Source: Bryoerythrophyllum caledonicum
Lineage: Eukaryota > Streptophyta > Bryopsida > Pottiales > Pottiaceae
Assembly (NCBI GenBank): GCA_963971425.1
Contig: OZ020516.1
Span: 35,204,199 to 35,268,198, forward strand
Length of the DNA: 64,000 nucleotides
Direction of reading: 5' to 3'
A program made the position numbers and the translations under genes. This document shows, in pieces, positions 21,036 to 31,445 of this stretch. The notes beneath the pieces were generated by a model that saw only the letters and a list, made by a program, of their open reading frames with translations, made no database searches and had not been told where the DNA came from. Position 1 is the stretch's first letter; each line of letters opens with the position of its first letter.

Positions 21036-22948
21036 TGTCCTGATGGAAATTCTTCCATCATGTAGATATTAATACCAGTGTGGATATGTTTTGACTACAG
21101 CTAGCAGTTAGTTGAGGTAAAAAGGTTTGGTCGTGGTGAGAACCACGGTTTGAGGATTTGGGCAAGTGTTAGCATGTAGGTGCTGCACCGTTCTTGTCAC
21201 TGCTCAGGGGGGTAGGTAGCGGGTTGACTGGTATTTTTCATGCCTCACTAGCGAGCCAAGCCGTGGGCCGCCCAACCACTCAACGGACTCGATCGGGTTC
21301 GAACCCGGACCGGCGGCGGCCACTGACCACGACATTTCCAGCCAACCAAGTCCACGACTTGGCGATCAGGTTGTGCGAATCAACACCTTTATACGTCTGT
21401 ACCATCAGCTATCTTACGATAAGTTTTTATTTATTTATTTTTTAGTTATTTTTTTTATTTTACTTATCTTGTTGGTTGGAAGGTCTAAATTTTTAGTCTT
21501 CCAATAAATAAAAGACTAGGGGATTTTATGTGGTTGAAAGTGGAAAGGATAAGAAAGTAGTAAAGTATCTTGTGGGGTATTTTGGGTAGGGTGACATGGG
21601 CTGGAGTGCCCACGTCCACTTGAGGTAAAAAAGTTGGAAAAGAGATTCCTTAGGGAGTGTGTGTGTGTGTGTGCGGGTGAGAGAGCAAGGGTTTGGAGCA
21701 GAACTTTGACTGTGTGTAACTCGTTGAGCTTGAATGCTATGGAATTGAAAATTTGTGATCTTGTTCCTTGTTTCAAGAGCTTTCCATACTCGTTTTAAAT
21801 TTTGAATTCAAAGTTGTAAAGAAAAAGTTATTGAGGTTTTAATTCTGTGAAAACCCGAGGCCATCCATTGAGAGGCAGAGGTTTCGAGGAGCCACAACTT
21901 TTTTTGTAGTTCTCAATTTGATTTGAGATTTGGAGGGTGTATGCGTCTCTATCTTAGCTTTCTATAAAGGTATTACAATTGAGATTTGGAGTTGTGAGCA
22001 AGAAGTTATAGAGATTTGAAGGAATAGGGGTAGGCAGAACTTTGAATGTCCATAACTTTTGGACAGTAGTTTAAAATTGTTTGAGAATTGGAAGGTGCGT
22101 GAACAATGGCCATAGCTCTTCAAAAAAATATTACAATTGAGATTTGAAGTTTTGAAGAAGAAGTTATGAGCGATTGAATATCTGGAGGGGCAGAACTTTG
22201 AACTCGTATAACTTTTGGACAGTAGTTTAGATTGACTTGAAATTTGGAGGAGTATTAGTTGTCTGAATTAGCTTTCCATAGAGCTATTACACTTAGTATT
22301 TAAAGTTTTGAGTCATCTGTGTCACTTGTTTGAAGGTTACAGCCTTGGTGAAACTTTTCCATTGTGTTTTTGAACACTTCTTTTGAGTTTCTTAGTGTTT
22401 TTGAACACTCGAAGACTTTGGAGTTGAAGGATGGAAGAATTGAAGACTTGAGGCTTGAAGAGAAGAGAAGATGGAGACAAGTGTGTTGTGGCTTGTGGTC
22501 CGATTTCTTTTTTTGTGATTCCAAGCCAGCTTTGGAGGCTAGTTGTATTTCAATTCTATTCTTGTGAACTCTGTTGCGGCGAAGTGGGGTTAATTGCCCA
22601 CACGGTCGTGTTTATGTTGTTCCCACCGGTGAGGCACGTTTGCTGGTCACCGTGGGTTTGAATTTTAGGAGCCAATCTTTCGGACGGTTTCAGCTTGTGG
22701 TCTGGCCGTCCCGTTTTACCCGTCCGAGGCCGTGGTTTCATATCACCCACCTTTACCCTTAACCCTTTAGAGCCACCACAGGATAGGCCAACGGGGAGGA
22801 GTTTGAAGACTGAAGACTTGAAGATTTAGAAGACCGGATGATTGAAGACCTGAAGATTTGAAGATACGATTGGATTCCCGAGCAAACAATCTCCAATCGC
22901 AGCCAGATTCCCTGCGAATTCTCAAGGCGCTCCCCTCTCTACACGACA
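21036..22948 (+). repeat. 3' LTR of the gypsy element
   Basis: 1913 bp, same length as the 5' LTR, offset 8042 bp. Three differences were found by eye (21819 A, 22912 C, 22923 C). Confidence 0.95.
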
Positions 22949-23189
22949 ACGTGGCACTGTTACCTTTCTGAGGACGTTGTCTAAAACATGACTATGTTCA
23001 CTAGGATGTCCCGCAAAACAAATACGTTTATGCTAACATCTCTACGTTTTTCCTGCGTTTTTTCCATGTTTGGTGCAACATCCACCAGAATCCGAGAGCC
23101 CAAGGCTCGGCCCGTTCGCAAAAACATGTTTTGAAAAACACACTTGATCACAGCTAACGTCACAAAAATCACGGGTTTCTTATAGTGAC

Positions 23190-24600
23190 AAGTGATACAA
23201 TTGCCATGAGGGGAAAGAAAAAATCGCGCATAATAGTGTTTTGACTATTATATATGTTGGTGGTTTTATATATGAGATGTTTGGCAATTCCCAAGTACGC
23301 ATACTCCTCTACAAGGTTGACTTACCTTCTACATAAGCACCACATGCTAAACTTCAAAAAACTAAAAACTAAAAATAATATACAAAAACAACATTCAAGC
23401 ATAATCCAACGATGGGGTGCCTTCTTCAATGTGTCTTAAACATCTTTGTTTTGGAAGCTTTCCAATTTTAAGTAAAATGTTCATATATTACTCTGTGGTT
23501 TTTGTTGTAAAATATTTTGGGTCCCATTCTTCATCCCAAATTTAAGCTGCTATTCATCCCGTCGAACATGCATCAACAACCATGGAGTACAAGTGTATTC
23601 ATTGCATGACTTGAAGTGAGTTTGTGGAGCTTTCCTCTCCAAATACATAGAATAATTTTGGTGCTACAAACCTTCGCCCGTCTTTCTCTCTTTGAAACTG
23701 CTCCATGGTCCAATAATCATACCTTGATGGCTCATTTTCTACAACTTGACTCGAAAGCCCCCAATTGCAAATTCCTATGTATACCGTATCAGAGATATGT
23801 TGTTGATATGTTGTTTGTGTTCTGTATATAATTTGCATTATGGCATTTTTCTACAACGACAAGCAACAATAGTGCTAGGTTCACTCGATTCTTGCGATAA
23901 GCTGCAATCCATCCAAGTTCATGTTTTGTCAACTATGTATTGTGCTCTAACACAATCTCATCTAGTGGCACTGTCTTGCTGACTTTCGAGTTGTATTTGG
24001 ACCAAAAAAAACCTACAAATCCCCCATTCGACTAGAGCGTATAGCCTTCCATCGTTTTAGGCAACTCGGGACAATATTGGTAGTCAATGCAATCACTTGT
24101 TTGTCCAACCACTCCAAGTGCAACCAATAATCTGATAAATTGTTGAATCTTTCATATGCTTTGAACTTCAACTCTATCTCCCTTCGCAAGTCAAGAATCA
24201 ATTTATGGTATTCCTCTTTGTTGTGTGCCAAATACTTTCCCAGCAACATTCTCCAAGATCACCAATTGTAAAAGGAAATAGAAATTCCTCTACTCTCAAC
24301 CACATATTCATATGGGGGCATATGGGGATTTGGGATCTTTTGCACCTCTTATGGCTTGATGACAAAGGATTTGAAGAACCCGAGGCCAGTTCCGTGTTTG
24401 TGGACAAAAGCACCGTCTTACGAACATCTTCCAAATCCATGAATACTAGATGCTTCTCCTTCAACCCACTCCCTTCTTTTGCAATAATTCAAAAAGAACT
24501 CCTCCAACTAGCTCAAGTTTCAATTCGCAAGTTTTGGATTTAGAAAGAAAAAAAAAGTTTGGGTGCAATATGGGGGCCAAGCCCTACTACCCACCAAACT
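23190..24600 (-). pseudogene. Unidentified decayed minus-strand coding region
   Basis: Protein-like minus-strand stretches lie at 24198-24464 (KEKHLVFMDLEDVRKTV), 24013-24249 (LDLRREIELKFKAYERFN) and 23599-23838, separated by stops and frame changes. They sit downstream of the minus-strand TATA box at 24681-24690, so they may be pieces of one transcription unit, perhaps with introns. I recognise no family; a transposon gene is the likeliest source given the setting. Confidence 0.3.
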
Positions 24601-24680
24601 CACTTGCATAGGTTGCTGAGCCAACTAGCGCGTGAGGCATAGGACGTGGACTTGGCAAAAGAATGGGGAGGGAGAGGCGG

Positions 24681-24893
24681 CTCTTTATAGTCCCTACCCC
24701 ACAAACGTCCGCGCCCTGCACAAGACGTCCCCACCTTGCTCCTGACATGTCCGCCCTGCCGACAATGACATCCCCGCCTATGCCCAACCTGCCCAAGCAC
24801 CCAATAATTGTCCCCACCCCTGCCCGCGATGACGTCCCCGCCCGGCCCAAGATGACGTCCGCGCCCCGACCTCATCCCCAACCACTATATAAA
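24681..24893. promoter_or_regulatory. Divergent, GC-rich promoter-like region
   Basis: A minus-strand TATA box (CTATAAAGAG, 24681-24690) and a plus-strand TATA box (CTATATAAAG, 24884-24893) lie about 200 bp apart and face outward. Between them a GC-rich tract repeats GACGTCC-CGCCC-like motifs several times, some as TGACGTCC, a core typical of bZIP sites. This looks like a bidirectional promoter, probably of a mobile element. The small ORFs across it are by-products of base composition. Confidence 0.5.
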
Positions 24894-25020
24894 GCCATCT
24901 CCGCCCCATTTGTCCCAGCCTCGCATACTCTTCGTCAACTACTTCTTAATTGAGTTTGTTTTGGGCGTTGTGCAAGGTCCATTTTCATACGTAAGACGAT
25001 TTATATATTTTTTAAATACG

Positions 25021-25440
25021 ATGGCTACACCGGCAAAAATGACCAAAGAAGAACAAGACAAGACCCAACTACAACTGGAAAATAAACATCGAAAGTGACT
25101 CCATGTTCACGCAACCCCGCAAAATTGGCCTTTAGAGGATGGGAAGAAGTACTTCATCCTTGGAGCTTTGAAGATAGTGCAAACTACATAGAGTGGTGCC
25201 ACATAGAGAGGATGGACTTCATGCTTGAACAACACAGTCCAGAACACGGCAAGCTCTTGACCACCTCATACAATCACAGATCTTGGAGGCCGTGTTGGAG
25301 GAAGATGCACCAGCAAGGAGAACTAGATCATCTGCTCGTAGACTTTGTTTGGGCCTGGCAGAAGACCTCCCCATGCAAGTAGGGACGCACGACAACAAGG
25401 CACGCCCAAGTGGCACCATTGATAGGCCGGTGAATATCGA
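25021..25440 (+). pseudogene. Short gene start downstream of the plus-strand TATA box
   Basis: ATG at 25021 lies 128 bases after CTATATAAAG and opens a 26-codon ORF (MATPAKMTKEEQDK…) ending in TGA. Beyond it the same frame stays protein-like (LEDGKKYFILGALKIVQ) but is crossed by several more stops. Probably a decayed gene of unknown family. Confidence 0.3.
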
Positions 25441-25599
25441 CTACGTGTAATTTTGAATGTTTATTGTAGCAAATGAAAATTTTCTCAAAATACTGTAGCA
25501 CTTAGCATTGTAAAGGCTTGTAGAATTTTTCCCTGACTACTATAAACTAGACACACCGACACAAAGATATTTTGATGGTGTCTTGACATCTCATTGCAC

Positions 25600-26095
25600 A
25601 GATTGAAAGATTATAGTGTTTGAGGTCAAGAAAAAGGGATCATTGCTTCCATGCGTTGAGTGGATTTGCAGACTTTGATTTCACTAGGTATTAAATTTTT
25701 GTCCAAATCTTTTACCATTATGTTAATCACGATGTTAATTTTGTACACATTAATTTTTTGAAGTAGTAAAGGGGTGTAGCATAAACAAAGAGAGTGTGCA
25801 AGGAGTAGAGGCTCAAAAATTGTCATTTCACATTTTATTTATTGTGAACTTGAATGATTCTTGAATAATTCTTGTATGCAAGGAGTGGAGGTTCAAAAAT
25901 TGCCTTTTCACATTTTATTCAAGAATTATTCAAGTTCACAATAAACAAAATGTTCACATTTGGTATTAGAATGATAATCCAAACGGTTATTAAGAATTTT
26001 TTTACTACATATTGTTATTAAACAAATAAAAAGTGTAAAACATGAAGATCTCTATGTTTTGTGTCGAAAAGATGAAGTTCTTTTTCTCCCTTGCC
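25600..26095 (+). repeat. Partial copy of repeat family T-B (B1)
   Basis: Shares long diverged stretches with the T-B copies at 37430, 40150, 46143 and 62091, for example GATTGAAAGATTATAGTGTT, AGTGGAGGTTCAAAAATTGC and AAGATCTCTA. Both ends are missing. Inside it the TTCAAAAATTG-C block is duplicated, and a TTATTGTGAACTTGAA stretch recurs inverted, forming a local hairpin. Confidence 0.7.
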
Positions 26096-27280
26096 CAAAA
26101 TGGGCAAATTTTTTTGAGTTGGATTAGAATGTTTCTTTACACTATAGATGTTGGAAGTCATCGAGTCAGTATTCCTTCAAAATACCATTATTTAGTGTTG
26201 AAGGTATTCCAAAGTAAACCGCACCGATTTTGTTCCCATAGAGACCTATTGTTTCTTCTAAAAAATACTATTAAAACTGAACCTACCAAACACTCCCCCA
26301 CCGGTTACTCTTTCTATTCATTCCTATACTAAAAATCCGGATCCTTCTGGATTCCGGTTTTCTTTCAATAGATTTCGGAACTAAACTTCCGGATACCTCA
26401 AGATGGAAATTTATTTAACTGTGTACCTCCTCAGAGATTCTTCCGGACTTTTTAAACAAGTAGCCGGAAGGCCACTGGTCCTGTAATTCAAAGTGGCCGG
26501 ACGCCCCACTGTCCCGTGACTTATAGTGGTTAGACACCAACTCTTCCTACTTCTCTAACCGTTGAACAATTGTTGTTGTTGGACTTATACCCTCTCATCA
26601 TCCAAATGGTTGTCCGGATGCGGTCACACAGAGATAAATCCGGACTACAACAACATTCTGGAAGTTATTGTCTCAGTTCTACTAAGTAAGTTTCACAAGT
26701 TCCACATAGAGCTCCTTCTAGACATGCGCATCAGGATTTTCCCAATCGTGAGGGTAAACTCCGGCCTCAACCAGAATCCGGGTTCACACTGAACCTTTGT
26801 GCCGTAGAGACTACCAGGCTCACCTCTGCAATACGTCTCTTCCCCTCCTGGCTACTTCCGGACCTTGGAGAGTATCAGACCTTCCCTTGAACTCGTCTCC
26901 AGCTCTTCCGGGCGCTCTCTTGTTTCGAGTTCCAACTAGCTATCTCTAATGCAACCTCTTCAGTGAAACTTATCAAGAAAGAAGAACAACACAATACTCA
27001 CCGCAATAGATCCGTCCCTTGCAAACGCTCCTCGATACCTCAATGATTTCAAGAAAGATAACATATATCAGGAAATCGCAAGCTTCAACAAGGAAAACAA
27101 GATGATGAGTTTCTAAAACTCATTCATTAAGTACAAGCTAAGTTCCTAAATTTAGTCCTACCTTATCCGCAAAAAATCCGGAAAGTCTAATCTTAATGGC
27201 CAAAAGGTCCAAGAACTCCACTTCTGGAAGTCCGATAATTCCTAAGACTCTTATCTTGAACTTGAAGTATTGATAATTCC

Positions 27281-27383
27281 AAGGAAAGTCGATGTTTCCA
27301 AGGAAAGTCGATGTTTCCAGGGAAAGTCAATGTTTCTAAGGACAGTCAATGTTTCCAAGGAAAGTCAATGTTTCAAAGGAAAG
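27281..27383. repeat. 19-bp tandem repeat
   Basis: Five and a half imperfect copies of AAGGAAAGTCGATGTTTCC in the non-coding part of R2. Confidence 0.9.
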
Positions 27384-27609
27384 ATCCGGAATTTCTCGAT
27401 TAGAGATCCGGACTCACCGTCTTCCAATTCTAAGGTATTTATAAAGGTTCCTTAGTCTTTTGGTTAGACTTTAGTAGCCGGGTGCAAATCTGAGCCCTAT
27501 TGTTAAGCGCTATTAATTCCAAGTGACCAAGAATTTCTAAGATTAATTCTACTTTGACTACGGTGTCTTCTGGACACTCTCATTTCTAATGCTCCTACGC
27601 CTAGGGGAC

Positions 27610-29527
27610 TCATCCATTAACCCTTTCCATGGGTCTGTCTTCTCCGAAGTTGATTCTAGATCCTTGCCCTTGCTTCCTGAAGCTGGTGCCGGAGGTTCTT
27701 TTGTTGGTGGCACCACCTTCAAGGTCTTCTTTGTTGAATAGGTCTACTTTCCTAGCAGGTCCCAAAAACTGGAGTCTCCTCCGCCCGGAGTCTGGAAAGT
27801 GGGGAGGTCGACCTTTGGAGGATGGTGGAAGGGGATACCGAAGGCTCTCGGAGGGGAAGGGGGTCTCTTGTAAGAGTCCTTCCGGTAGTGTGTTCTTCCA
27901 AGTCTTGAGCGTCTCCGTGCTGGGAAGGGGAAATTTACTCCAACTCATGGGATAAGCGGGGTCTAGGGTTCCCAAAACCTCCTCCGGCTTCCCGGAACTC
28001 TCCACAGTAACCCTTGATGGACCAGCTATGTCCAGCAAGGAACTGAGGTTGATCAGTGTGGTGGGTACCTTCAGTTCTTCCGGCGCCATGTTGTCGACCA
28101 AGACCTACATCAGGTCCCGGGTCTTTTCCATCTTCCGGCCATGATCAATGAGGAACCGGATGATCTGACTCCGGTTTAGCTTGTCCTCCTTCTCCAGCTG
28201 CTCGTTGAAGAGGATGCTCCGATTGACCGTGTCAACCACAAAGCTCAACGCCGTCCGTACTTCCGCCAGTGCCTACGCTGATGGGTTGGCCTTGTCCTCC
28301 GCTTTCTTCTGGGCAACTTGTACCTCCGCCAACGCCATTTTTGCCTCTTCCAATTGTCGCTAGAGTTTTGCGCGTCCTTGGATCAGGGTGATATGTTGTT
28401 CCTCCAAAATGCTAAACCGGATCTCCTTGTGTGTGAGGTCCTTCATCCAAGGGAGGATGTCCTTCAACTCCTCGACTTTCAGCTCCTGGAGGATCTCCTT
28501 CAACAGATCCATCTTATCCGTGTTGAATTGATTGAGAAGTGCGGCCCGCCATGCTGCATGATGTTACAGGTCCATGACGTCCTCACCAGGACGTCCAGTG
28601 AGTTTCGGAGTTCCAGCCGGAGGGACCCGGTCTGGTCGGGTAGACGGTCCGGATAGTTTCAAATTCGCACAATCCTTTTCTGGTTGGCTTGGGCGAGCTA
28701 GTTCCGGTTCCGCCTCCGGTTGAACTAATCGGCTCCTCTTGCGAGTCCGCGTGTTGCCGAGCGGAGGGGAATCCGGTGAGTTGGACTCCTCTTCCAAGCC
28801 CGTCTCTAGTTCGCCATACGTCTGAATACTCAGAAGCTCCTTGTAGGCATCGTGCTCTATTGGGAATAACACCTTGTTGTGCGCGTAGAGGTCGACGTAC
28901 GAGGTAGGAGGGAAGAGGGATTCCGGCCTTTTTCACCTTCCGAAGGTTTCTTACCAACTGGTCAATCAAGTCGCTCATCAGAGCGGCCCAATCCACCGTG
29001 ATCTTCTGCCTCATTGACCGGAGGAAGGTGGCGGCCGACTTGAACACGATCCGCCTTGGCTTCTCCGGATGGAAAATAGGGTTTAGAAACCTTATAACCA
29101 CCAGGGCGTGCGGGTAGCATAGATTTGCGGTGCTGAATCCATCCTTTGGGTCTGCGTACTTGGTGAACTCCTCGTTCAAAAAGCCGTCCCTTCGTTTGGC
29201 CACCTTCACTACTCTATCACTGAAGTCGTAGGTCTTCTTCCATTTCGATGCTCCCCATCGCTCCAGATGAGCCCGGATGTTGCCGTTGAGCTGATTGTCC
29301 GGAGTTCTAATCAACTCCGTCACCATGTTCTCATCCTTTACTTCCCACGCCACATCTTACCGGCCATGGCACCCCATGATTCCGAGATAGTGCTCAAGAA
29401 TCCGGAGATCGTCCTCGTCTGTTGGGATAGCCGGAACCACCTTCTGAATTGGCAGAACCAAGGTGGTAGTCTTGGCTTCCGTCCTGCCCTTGATCTTCCT
29501 AGTGGTCTGATTTTCTACCGCGCTCAT
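27610..29527 (-). pseudogene. R2 gene remnant, homologue of the R1 protein
   Basis: Likely start ATG at 29525-29527 (MSAVENQTTRKIK…), about 180 bases below the TATA box. An in-frame TAA lies near 29357, inside GGTAAGATG, which could alternatively be a splice donor. The frame is then open to about 28890 (TKYADPKDG, VVIRFLNPIFHPEKP, a helical stretch). A frameshift near 28890 leads into VLFPIEHDAYKELL and an acidic Ser/Pro stretch. A helical, heptad-like region follows (about 28530-28110) with at least three further stops. The last part, 28101-27610, is a proline-rich tail. Segment order and the HPEKP, helical and acidic blocks match R1, so the protein existed as a unit. No known domain is recognised. 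Confidence 0.55.
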
Positions 29528-29970
29528 GTTCTACGAAATCTTAACCTCACAGTCTCCGGTCACTGCTGCACGCATTGTCCTCACGTAAGCTCTCGTTCTA
29601 CCGGATACACTTCCGGACTTTTAACAGCAAAGCAAACGGAAGGCATGGAAGAAGAGAGAGAGCTAGAAATGACAAAGAGAAAATGGGTGGCACCCTCCTT
29701 CCCTGGTCCCCTTTTATAGTTGCGTCAAAGTCCGTCCGGCTGCCGGACGGAGTCGGGCTTAAGATGACAGTACCGGATTCCGGTCTCACCTGGATGTCCA
29801 ATTCCAGATTAGTACTCTAATAGTACCGTTTAAGGATTCCGATTTGGATCTAGACTTTCTTATCCACTAATTCTATTGATTTATGCTATTCCAGACTGTC
29901 CTATCCACTAAGTCTTCATAATTTTTTATTTTTACCGGATTTTATGGCTATTTCCACAACCTTGTGGGAA

Positions 29971-31230
29971 CGGACTCCCACAATAGACAAGAATTATTTT
30001 TTGACATCTTCAAAGAAGGTAACATTCTCTACATGTACATATAATCTAAATGTCAATTGAAACTTCTAGCAATATTTCTAGCAATATAAAATACAATTAT
30101 TAACTTCTTTCTTCATTTTATTTCTATATAGAATAACAAGAGAGCTTTACATGCTTTGTATTTAATTGTTTTCCTAAAAAAACAATTTTGAACGTGTTTT
30201 GTACTATTCATATATTTTGTACATATAAAATGGGAAAGTCTATTTCTTTAAGTTTAATTGAAAACTTTTACATTCCCTTTTTATTGGTCTTCGTATATGT
30301 AGTCTATTTAAAACATAATAAAGTCATTTTTACACCAATGTTAATATTGGATTCAATTTTCCTCTTATCAACATTGAATTTATTTTTCCCTTGTAAACAC
30401 TGGATTCATTTTTAGTGACTTTCATGGGCCCGGAAAAATATGGGGAGATAGTAAAGATGTTTTTTTTCAAGAGCTTTCGGTCAGAGGTCCAAAATTATAC
30501 TTTCAATATAGATTTCCTTCCCACTTTTTGGCAAAGACAAATTGGTGTGTCTTTTGAGGTATGTCAAGATCTTGTCGAGACTAAAAAAAAGAGTTGTATG
30601 TATTTAATGGTTTTCCCTATCCATGGAAAGGAGAAATGCCATGGCCAAGGCCAAAGAGCATTTCAAAGGTCCGCCCAACCCCGCTTGCCTACTTCGTTCG
30701 GTGGATTAAGTCCATGCCTTGGCAAGACGTCCACAGCAGGGCCATCCGTCCACACCATGGCCTTGTATCCGCACCCCAAGTCTATGCCTTCCACTTTCGT
30801 TCGTGCTCAGACACCCGCGCCGGATCCATTCCATCCGCGCCCTATCCATCCGTTTGCACCCAAAGTCCACGCCCACACGTCTGTGTTCTGACACGCCAAA
30901 ACCTTCCGTTTCTGCCAAGCCTCCAGGTTCGCGCCCTAATTCCAGCATGGAGTGACACGTTACAAAGTAGCCTGTCATTTATAGCCAAATGTTCTAACCT
31001 TGGACAAATTACAAGGCCTACATGAGAAAAGCCATCGGGACCGTCCACCCGTCCCATCCAATGACCTTAATCCGCCCATTTTGATAACCCTCATTTGTAG
31101 GCTCAACTTACTTTATATGTATATTTTTTTAATAGTAAAGATACAAATATTATAATAAAAAATAGAATTAAATCATATGTTTTTGTTTCCATCAATTGAA
31201 AGATGTCCATTAATATTATTTATTATGTTA
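29971..31230. other. Intergenic: AT-rich, then a GC-rich island at 30640-31080
   Basis: No gene recognised. The island at 30640-31080 repeats GTCCATCCG/CCGTCC motifs like those at 11565-11760 and opens ORFs on both strands purely from base composition. Confidence 0.4.
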
Positions 31231-31231
31231 A

Positions 31232-31445
31232 TTTCTAAAGAACCAAGGTATTAAAGAGGAATCTCTACTCCATTGATCAAAAATTGCCAAGATTAACTTT
31301 TTTGAAAATGTAACCATAGGATTTTTTTTCAACTTAAATGGGATGATGTGCAAGATATTTGTGAATTCTGACCATACGGATTGAAATATAATTGTAATCA
31401 AAGTAAAAAAAATTGTCCCTCGAAGGGACATTTGGTCCTTTAGGG
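31232..31445 (+). mobile_element. Small TTAA-type element, family T-A copy 1
   Basis: Diverged match over its whole length to the copies at 53875 and 61081 (shared GGAATCTCTACTCCATTGAT and TTGCCAAGAT). The left end follows TTAA. The right end has the hairpin TGTCCCTCGAAGGGACA followed by GGTCCTTTAGGG. No coding capacity. Confidence 0.7.

Larger units (their letters stand above)
12994..22948 (+). mobile_element. Complete, apparently recent Ty3/gypsy LTR retrotransposon
   Basis: 9955 bp with two 1913-bp LTRs (TG...CA), a 4-bp target duplication ACGT (12990-12993 and 22949-22952), a primer-site-like TGGTGCTTCC after the left LTR, a purine-rich tract before the right LTR, and three intact ORFs in three different frames: gag, protease-containing protein, and RT-RNase H-integrase. 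RT before integrase places it in Ty3/gypsy. Hallmarks such as FVDDIP at the RT active site and EVRRFLGAC downstream recall, from memory, elements of basidiomycete fungi and some non-seed plants rather than the common plant chromovirus, Tat or Athila lineages. No chromodomain is seen. It lies inside the CACTA element. Confidence 0.93.
11810..23187. mobile_element. Non-autonomous CACTA (EnSpm-type) element, split by the gypsy insertion
   Basis: The left end CACTATAAGAAACCCGTG at 11810 and its inverted copy ending at 23187 agree over 28 of the first 29 bases. Both are flanked by the 3-bp duplication ACA (11807-11809 and 23188-23190). CACTA ends, a TATAAGAAA-type terminus and a 3-bp duplication are diagnostic of the CACTA superfamily. 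Subtracting the 9955-bp retrotransposon and its 4-bp duplication leaves about 1.42 kb. That is far too short for an autonomous element, and no transposase is visible. Subterminal sequence is full of GTGACGT and ACGTGGC repeats, as expected of transposase-binding arrays. Confidence 0.88.
26330..29970 (-). mobile_element. R2: second R1-like element (boundaries uncertain)
   Basis: A stretch with GC content and a vocabulary (very frequent TCCGGA/CCGGAT) unlike its AT-rich flanks. It contains a minus-strand gene remnant related to R1's and a minus-strand TATA box (CTATAAAAGGGG, about 29708-29719). The region 26330-27600 has no gene. I could not find matching TG...CA ends or a target duplication, so the limits are estimates from composition. 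Confidence 0.5.

Noticed and set aside
29340..29365. Intron donor GGTAAGATG in the R2 gene
   Set aside because: The frame continues directly after the TAA with related sequence, and other stops follow, so simple decay is the better explanation.
30594..31057. Overlapping ORFs on both strands in the GC-rich island
   Set aside because: Openness in all frames reflects base composition; no motifs or start context.
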